Shown here one piece after another: positions 57,814-64,000 of a DNA stretch of 64,000 bases. Below the pieces are notes generated by a model. The model was not told where the DNA came from and ran no database searches. It saw nothing but the letters and a program-made list of their open reading frames with translations. Made by a program: the position numbers and the translations under genes. Location: positions 62,001 to 126,000 of the forward strand of contig RMBW01000007.1 of NCBI GenBank assembly GCA_004009845.1, given 5' to 3'. The DNA comes from Davidsoniella eucalypti. Lineage: Eukaryota; Ascomycota; Sordariomycetes; Microascales; Ceratocystidaceae. Numbering within the stretch: position 1 is the stretch's first letter; every line of letters begins with the position of its first letter.

Positions 57814-60376
57814 TCATAGACCCGTCCAATGAAACGTCTCAGCCGTAGTAAATTCACCCTTGAGAGTCTTACTGGTAGTCACACTCGTCGAGTCCACCAA
57901 GACCTCGTACGTCCCTGCTTCAGCTGCAAACTTGCTGCGTTCCTCGCACCAGTAGCTCACAGCGTACTTTGTTTCTGCCGTAACTGTGACTGTTTGGGAT
58001 TCTCCAGGTGCCAACTCTGCCTTGGAAAAGCCCTTGAGTTCCTTGATAGGTCGATTGATTTTGGTGCGTGGTGGTTGAACATAGAGCTGTACAACCTCCG
58101 AGCCAGCCATGACTCCCGTGTTGGTGACTGTGACTGATGCTGATAGAATACCGTTGTCTTCAGTTACGGTCAGGTTGGATAGCTCAAACGTGGTGTAGCT
58201 GAGTCCGAAGCCAAAGGGGAAGAGTACGTCGCGGTCGGCGAATTCATAGTACCGGTACCCGATGTAGACATCCTCGCCATACAAGGTGCGACCACCCTCA
58301 GTCCTCGAGTTAAGGAAGGCTGGGTTGTCTTGTGTGCGGATAGGCCAAGAAAGGGGTAGCTTGCCAGATGGGTTGGCATCACCAAATAAGACATCAGCAA
58401 TGATGTTACCCGTTTCGTTTCCGCCATACCATGCTTGGACAACCGCATTGATGTTTTTAATCCAAGGCATTTCGACGGGCGTGCCAGACTGGCAGACTAC
58501 GACTGTCTGCGAGTTGACGGAAGCCACAGAGGCTACTAGGTCGTCTAGATACCCGGGCAGCTTCATAGTTTCACGATCGCTTCCCTCTGTCTCCCAATCG
58601 GCATTGAGACCGAGGCAGATGACGACCTGATCTGCGTCAGCAGCAGCAGCAGTCGCGCGTGCAATTTCTTCGAGTGGATCGATTACTTTGCAACCACCAA
58701 TACGCAGAGCACCGTTGCGGAACAATGCCGTATCGCTGCTCATAGGCGACGTTGGACTTGAGCCAAACTCAACCTTGATAGCATAAGTTTCTCCCTTTTT
58801 GAAGCTATACTTGCCAAACACTTCGATGGTGGCCATGCTGAAAAAGAGCACGCCAAGGGTTTGATTGGTGGCATTGTCAATTACAAGCTCGCCGTTGATG
58901 AGCATTTTAGCTGTTCCACAGACAACGAGCGACAAGTCGTAGGTGCAATCTTCTTCGGCAACGAAAACACCTTCAAAGTCGGCGTACCAGATTGGTCCAA
59001 CACGAGGGTGAGTGTAGTCGACGAGAAGCATATCGGACTTTAGGATATCGATGTGCTCCATGACCTCGCGGTTAGGTACCGACGGTGGCTCGTTGTAAAC
59101 CTTCATTGACATACCAGGCTTGCCGTTCGGGTTTGTCGTGCTATAAGTCAGTTCCGGTAACAAACGGTGCGAGTAGGCACCCATAACAAAGCTAGGCTTC
59201 TGTGTCGTTTTAGCTGTGATGCCGTCATATGGCGTAACGGCGTAGTAAGAAGCAAGCGCTGCCGAGCCACCACCATGATATCTAGAAACCTTAGCATTGG
59301 GACCGATAACTAGTGTCTTTTTGTTCTTCTTCAGAGGCAGAAGACCCTCTTCGTTCTTGAGCATCACAGTGCCTTCAACTCCGATTATACGTAGCAGAGC
59401 CGCCGTTTCGGGCGTATCAGCTGCATATTGTGGTGCATTTTCCGGCACACCTGATGCAGCGCAACGCTTGACGAGATTCAAAACCGCCCGTGCACGTTCA
59501 TCAATGACAAACTCGCGGACTTTATCGGCCGCCACATTGAACTTTAGCATTTCACCACGGAACCGTGGCGGGCCGGGCATTTCGATATCCAGGCCAGCGT
59601 TCGTAGAATCTGTTGTTGAGTACGTGCCGTACCAGTCACTAACGACAAGGCCCTTGAAGCCCCATTCACCGCGTAGAAGATCTTGTAATAGAGGTTTGCT
59701 TTCGCTGCAGAAGGCGCCGTTGACACCGTTATAGCCTGTCATGAAGAGGCCTGGTTCGGCATCCCGCATTAGAATCTGAAATGGAAGGGCATAAATCTCG
59801 CGCAACGCCCGCTGGGATACGATACTCATAGAGCCATCCCGCTTGTGTTCCTGGTCGTTGCATATGAAGTGCTTTGCTGTGGCCTGTATATTCTCCGACT
59901 GGATGCCCTTGACAATAGCCACGGCTGCTAAGCCAGATAGTACGGGATCTTCCGAGAACGACTCGAAGCCACGGCCGCCGAGCGGTGAACGCTGCATATT
60001 CAACGTCGGGCCTAGAAGCACATGGGCGCCCTTGAGCTTGGCTTCACGGCCGATAGTCTGGCCGGCCTTTTCAAGCAGGTCGACATTGAAAGTTGCACCT
60101 AAGCCAGTGCCGCATGGAAAGCAGGCCGCTGGTATGCCATTGAAGAACCTGGTCCCACGGGCTCCATTCGGCCCATCAGAGAATCGAAGAGACGGGACAC
60201 CATGCTTGGGAATAGCCTTGGTATGCCAGATGTCGATACCTACAGTACGGTCTTGGTTAGTAGGGGTCGTTTATAAAAGCCATGGAGTAAGTAGAGTATA
60301 ACTTGCCGCCAAGGAGGTCGACTTTCTCGGCCAGTGTAAGCTTCTTGAGCACGGCTTCAACGTCGATATCAGCCAT
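57814..60376 (-). CDS. GH3 beta-glucosidase with PA14 domain, probably intracellular
   Basis: Two exons, complement(57814-60239, 60307-60376), encode 831 residues. The order is a GH3 N-terminal barrel, a C-terminal alpha/beta domain interrupted by a PA14 insert (about residues 390-540), and a fibronectin-III-like end. The nucleophile is Asp225 in GLVVSDWYGTYST. The likely acid/base glutamate lies in LNADWETEGSDRETMKLP. Other signatures are RFSDGPNGARGTRFFNG, GPTLNMQRSPLGGRGFESFS and AWYGGNETGN. The layout and length are like Kluyveromyces beta-glucosidase I, a PA14-bearing enzyme. No signal peptide is present, so it likely hydrolyses imported cellobiose or aryl-glucosides. The first exon joins in frame only if the intron (60240-60306) begins with GCAAGT, a GC-AG intron. 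It then has a CTAAC branch and TAG acceptor, giving LLGGIDIWHTKAIP. Confidence 0.95.
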
Positions 60377-61338
60377 TGTGAGAAGAGGCTAGTATATCTA
60401 TGTACCGTGCCGATTTTTGGTGACTAAGCAGGCAAAAGGACTGCGGAAAGTCAACAATGTGGACCAAATATTGAAGGTGCTAAAAAAAGGTAAGACAAGA
60501 TATCGTAGCTTCCCCTGTCCAAAAAGAGCTAGCAATTGCACTATTGGCCGATCAACTGCCTACTTCCCTGTTGTGCTTCTTGCCGATTCTCTGCCTCTCC
60601 TTCACAATAGCCTTAGCAAGTTTTAAAGCTATCTATTAGTACATAGTAGCTATTCGACTCCCATACGCAAATAAAGCCCGCACCGACCACCGCCCCATGC
60701 TTTTCTTAGTTGCATTGATACCTGGCCTCCCCTTCTTGTTGACCCTTCTTTAAGAACTTGATAAACGTTCTAGTGTCCTTCGTACTAAAAACTGACAGCC
60801 AAAGCAGACAGAGCTTGGGTTCGGACAAACTGCACTAGAAGCCCTGGCCGCTCCTCTCGGGTCTCGGGAACGAACACACGGACGGTGATCCTGCGTTCAT
60901 TCTCAAATTCATGTCTGTCACTACTCGAGAGTCCGAAGCTTCACGAAAGACTGGTTTGCTAGTGAGCTAATCTGGTCATTGGTATGAAAATTCTCAAAAC
61001 ACCTTTCAATATTCGATGTCTATCTGTAAGTCAAGGTTTTACTTCCTATCCATTAGTGTGCCCTAAACCCTGTGTGACCTAGAATATAGAAATCTAGAAC
61101 ACACAAGTGGTTGTTTATGGAGAGGCTTTAAGGTCTGTCGCAAAAGTAGCTTCACGATGATCCGAAGATCACCCGCACATTGAGAGAAAGACATATCTCT
61201 AGGGTTACTCAATAATTCTAACCCACAAGAACATCACCGAGTTGACGAATGCTCTATTTTTATTACTTCTCATTTTGGGTATCACGACACCAGTCTACTG
61301 TGTCGTTTGTCACTATCCGGTTTTTTGTTTCGCTGTCT
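60377..61338. other. Beta-glucosidase upstream region and 3' flank of the Pus9-like gene
   Basis: The first few hundred bases are the presumed beta-glucosidase promoter. A plus-strand frame at 60417-60626 has no motif. The remainder is AT-rich non-coding DNA reaching the stop codon of the minus-strand pseudouridine synthase. Confidence 0.45.
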
Positions 61339-63090
61339 CTATTCTATAGGTTCCAGACCTTCCAATGCTTTTAGCATGACGTCTAGACTACCAACCTCGG
61401 TTGGCCCGTCTACTCCAACTGGAGGCAATGCCCATGTTGGCAACGGCGTCGTATACCCCCAAGCACCGCCTGCATCTGCATATCTCAGACTATGAAGCCA
61501 CACCGAGAGCTCTTGATCGCCAGGATCCGTGAAGAGTTCCGTGCCACACTGCTCGCAAAGCTCACCAGAGAGCTTCTCAGCACGGCGCTTTTCGTAGTTT
61601 TCCAGCATTTCATCATGATATGCCACAGCATCGGCAACATCTTCGCGGCCCATGCGGTGTAGACGGCTCATGATATCCTCATCGCTCTGCTTGGAGCCAT
61701 CGGCATCACCAGAGCCAAGATTCATGCCCCAAACCTTCTGGTTGGCGTAGATCGGGTCGTTTTCGATCGGGTGGCCTTGGAACTGGAGGTGTACACGAAT
61801 CTGATGCGTTCGTCCTGTGACGGGTAAGCATCTTACGATAGAATAGCCTTGTCTCCGTATCCAAGGCAAATTTTCTATGTTGGGGTCAACGCCGCATTCT
61901 CCCTCTACGGGTGCCTTGGTAGGCCCATCTACAGAGGCAGTACCGCTGTCATCTTCAGGGCCATAGTAAGCGACTCGCTTGAACACTGTGCGTGCCGACT
62001 TTCCATTAGCTCGCACACGGTTCAGGCCCAGCTTAGGCGAGATCTGCAGGATAGGTTCGTCACACACGATTTCACCATCTGGGAAACGACCGATTACGCG
62101 AGCAATATATTCCTTCCGTACAGTTCGTGCCGATATTTGTACACCGAGTGCTTCGGCAGCTTTGGCCGTCTTGGCGAAGAACATGATGCCGCTAGTCAAC
62201 CGATCCAACCGGTGGCAAGGGCGCGGGAAGAAGTCAGGATCATCAATGCGCTCTGACTTGAGGATCTCGACAACAGAGTTGTATAGATAACGTCCAGCTG
62301 GGTGTACAGGAACACCGGCAGGTTTGACCACAACCATCATTTCGTCATCTTCATGCAGGATCCGGATCGGCTCAGCTGTGACAGGTGGTTCGTGGCGATG
62401 AATAGTGTGTGAGATGAGATCTCCGTTCTGCACAATGTATGACGTGGGTACCTGTTTGCCATTGACAACGACAAGGCCCTTTTCGATTGCGCTCTTATAG
62501 TACGACGGTGGGCGGTCGCGGAACTCGGCTGTGAAGATGTCGAGCAGCTCGCGCAGGCGCCAGCGTTGCTTACAGTAGGTGTTATAGGTAAAGAAATACG
62601 GCTTAACGCGGCGCAGACCGTCTTCAAAGTAGTATGGGCGGATGGTGACGTCGTTGGTTGCGATGATGTTTGCGTTCTTGGCTTGTGCTTCTTTCATGTG
62701 TCTATGGGCCTTTTGCTGGCCGCGCGGCGGCTTCATAATAACACGCTCATTGCCAGTATCAATGACCTTGGCTTCGATGTTGGTTGAACGGTTTGTGAGG
62801 GGTTCGTTGGTCGGTTTGACGGACTCGTTAGTTCCGTTTGTTTCCGCTTTGACAGGCAAAGTCTCTATAACTGCCGTATTAGCAGTATCTAGAGTATCAC
62901 TAGCACTAGTAATGGGAGCTGTAGTGATAGCTGTAGAAGCAGCCTTTACATCACATTCTTGAGTGTTGTCATGAGTAGCTTCTGTTGCTGGCACAGGCTT
63001 GATTTGTGATTCTGGAACCGAGTCTACAACCTCATTAGGATCAGATACAGGCATCTGAGTAGCAATTTCGGGCGAATCATCGAGGTCCAT
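61339..63090 (-). CDS. PUS9: RluA-family tRNA pseudouridine synthase, Pus9/Rib2 type
   Basis: A single exon encodes 583 residues. After a Thr/Ala/Glu-rich N-terminal region of about 115 residues come the block KPYFFTYNTYCKQRWRLREL and an S4-like segment (PPSYYKSAIEKGLVVVNGKQ). The catalytic motif PRPCHRLDRLTSGIMFFAKT carries Asp296, and GRTHQIRVHLQFQGHPIEND closes the family fold. These are shared by yeast Pus9 (mitochondrial tRNA position 32) and the N-terminal half of Rib2/Pus8 (cytoplasmic tRNA position 32). No deaminase motif follows, so this is not a full Rib2. The C-terminus instead ends with CEQCGTELFTDP and a tail. The ATG at 63090 is the first in the frame. The frame is open about 50 codons further without an ATG, so an upstream exon is possible. 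The choice between the Pus9 and Pus8 names is tentative. Confidence 0.9.
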   Translation of the reverse strand: MDLDDSPEIATQMPVSDPNEVVDSVPESQIKPVPATEATHDNTQECDVKAASTAITTAPITSASDTLDTANTAVIETLPVKAETNGTNESVKPTNEPLTNRSTNIEAKVIDTGNERVIMKPPRGQQKAHRHMKEAQAKNANIIATNDVTIRPYYFEDGLRRVKPYFFTYNTYCKQRWRLRELLDIFTAEFRDRPPSYYKSAIEKGLVVVNGKQVPTSYIVQNGDLISHTIHRHEPPVTAEPIRILHEDDEMMVVVKPAGVPVHPAGRYLYNSVVEILKSERIDDPDFFPRPCHRLDRLTSGIMFFAKTAKAAEALGVQISARTVRKEYIARVIGRFPDGEIVCDEPILQISPKLGLNRVRANGKSARTVFKRVAYYGPEDDSGTASVDGPTKAPVEGECGVDPNIENLPWIRRQGYSIVRCLPVTGRTHQIRVHLQFQGHPIENDPIYANQKVWGMNLGSGDADGSKQSDEDIMSRLHRMGREDVADAVAYHDEMLENYEKRRAEKLSGELCEQCGTELFTDPGDQELSVWLHSLRYADAGGAWGYTTPLPTWALPPVGVDGPTEVGSLDVMLKALEGLEPIE

Positions 63091-63731
63091 GACTGGAGGC
63101 GCAGTCGTAGACTTTTTCGCTGATTTGCGAAAGAGCCTTCGCACAAATGCACTAAACGATGCCAGGTTGACGGATGGTTGATAAAGGTGGGATATCAGCG
63201 AACAGCGATTACTAGGTTACTCTATATAAGGGCCAGCTTTCAGCAACACAGAGTATTAAAGAAAATAGAAAAGTTAATATTATTTAGGCTGAAGCTTTGA
63301 TGCCAAAAGTATGAAGATGACCCCTCCATCGTCATCTAGCCCACGAAAAGTTTTGGCGGTGAACAGCGGCAGTATACTAGGGTATACTAGGGTTTATGCA
63401 TAGAACTATGTAAGTGGCTTTGATCAAGATATCGCAGGACAGAATGATAGTTTTCTATGACGGTATAATTATAACTATGTGATGTATGGATTACTTATTG
63501 ACTGTATAATGGTTATAGATGTATGGATGTGATATCATCTCAAGGAAAACTAGAATACATACCGATATCACTGTTTTACAGCCTCGGCATTGATGTTCTC
63601 CAACACAAACTACTTACTCCAATATAAGTGAACGATCGAGTAATAAATAGTTACTACAACATTGAACGGCTCATATAAGTAAGTCTTTATTAAACTGCCA
63701 GTCTTAATATAAACACCCAATTCAGTACAAG
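63091..63731. promoter_or_regulatory. Divergent promoter region of the Pus9-like and thioesterase genes
   Basis: The two start codons face away from each other with 641 bp between them, so both promoters must lie here. The DNA is AT-rich. A direct duplication of TATACTAGGG occurs at about 63374-63393. No precise transcription-factor site is assigned. Confidence 0.45.
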
Positions 63732-64000
63732 ATGCCGCCTCGAAATGCCCAGCTCAAGAATCGCAAAAGATCGGATTATCTATACCATCTAGATTATCGC
63801 ACGAGATGGTACTGTTCCCTCTATCATACACAAATAACGAAAACTATATTAACGGGCCATGACATAGGGCTGACAATGATATGTACCAGCATATGAACAA
63901 TGCCATCTACGTAATTTTGTATGTCTCTATCTCTATACATATTCATAGCTAACACTATTAACCCTGAATCTAGATTCGATTCCATCTTATCGACGTTTCT
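63732..64000 (+). CDS. 4HBT-superfamily thioesterase-like protein, 5' part, cut by window end
   Basis: Three exons are visible: 63732-63808, 63868-63918 and 63974 to the window end. They join to 51 complete codons: MPPRNAQLKNRKRSDYLYHL, then DYRTRWADNDMYQHMNNAIY, then VILFDSILSTF. The YRTRW-x-DND-x-Y-x-HMNN-x-x-Y-x-x-x-FDS signature is that of the hotdog-fold acyl-CoA thioesterase family (4HBT type). The aspartate in DND is the usual catalytic residue. The 59-nt first intron and 55-nt second intron have GTACTG and GTATGT donors and TAG acceptors, and the second has CTAAC near its end. The 51-nt middle exon is small but is required by the motif. Only about a third of a typical 150-190 residue protein is present. 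Confidence 0.82.

Overview
The window is nuclear DNA from an intron-rich ascomycete fungus. Genes carry short spliceosomal introns (about 54-109 nt). Donors are GTAAGT, GTATGT or GTTAGT, and CTAAC, CTGAC or CTAAT branch points lie close to the 3' AG. The gene set contains a LisH/SomA-type Flo8, an Ste2 pheromone receptor, an indoleamine-dioxygenase Bna2, an Fta4-type kinetochore protein and a 4HBT-family thioesterase. This mix fits an early-diverging Saccharomycotina lineage (Lipomyces-like) or a related ascomycete. That placement is inference from gene content, not a phylogeny.

Layout. 0.7-8.3 kb: PET117 (cytochrome oxidase assembly), RPB2 (RNA polymerase II) and BNA2 (kynurenine pathway). 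8.3-10.9 kb: decayed DNA with an ankyrin-repeat remnant. 10.9-16.9 kb: VPS23 (ESCRT-I), a serine-rich gene of unknown function split by one in-frame UAG, and STE2. 16.9-23.0 kb: a gene-poor stretch holding only a tiny TOM6-like gene, an intron-containing tRNA-Ser(GCU) and a possible gene remnant. 23.0-26.6 kb: a conserved fungal protein of unknown function, LIP2 (octanoyltransferase) and a doubtful membrane-protein frame. 27.8-30.6 kb: FLO8/SOM1, with a 3.3 kb upstream region. 33.9-36.4 kb: BET3 (TRAPP) and an SNRNP40/Spf38-type U5 snRNP WD40 gene, divergent from a shared 0.4 kb promoter. 39.9-41.2 kb: a two-pass membrane protein. 44.7-45.6 kb: GIS2/byr3 zinc-knuckle protein. 48.1 kb: tRNA-Thr(AGU) with a 5-nt intron, followed by hairpin-rich DNA. 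49.3-53.5 kb: a calpain-like protease and the Fta4/Nkp1 kinetochore gene. 54.4-55.1 kb: a GPI-anchored cupredoxin-type surface protein. 57.8-63.1 kb: a GH3/PA14 beta-glucosidase with a GC-AG intron and a Pus9/Rib2-type pseudouridine synthase. 63.7-64.0 kb: the first three exons of a 4HBT thioesterase cut by the window end.

The genes are ordinary single-copy housekeeping and signalling genes and do not form a cluster or operon. Exon joins were rebuilt by hand from splice signals, reading frame and family resemblance. I saw no intact transposon, CRISPR array or virus. The most unusual items are the UAG-interrupted gene, the 9-nt BET3 microexon, the 5-nt tRNA intron, the GC-AG intron and a phase-neutral hydrophobic intron in RPB2.
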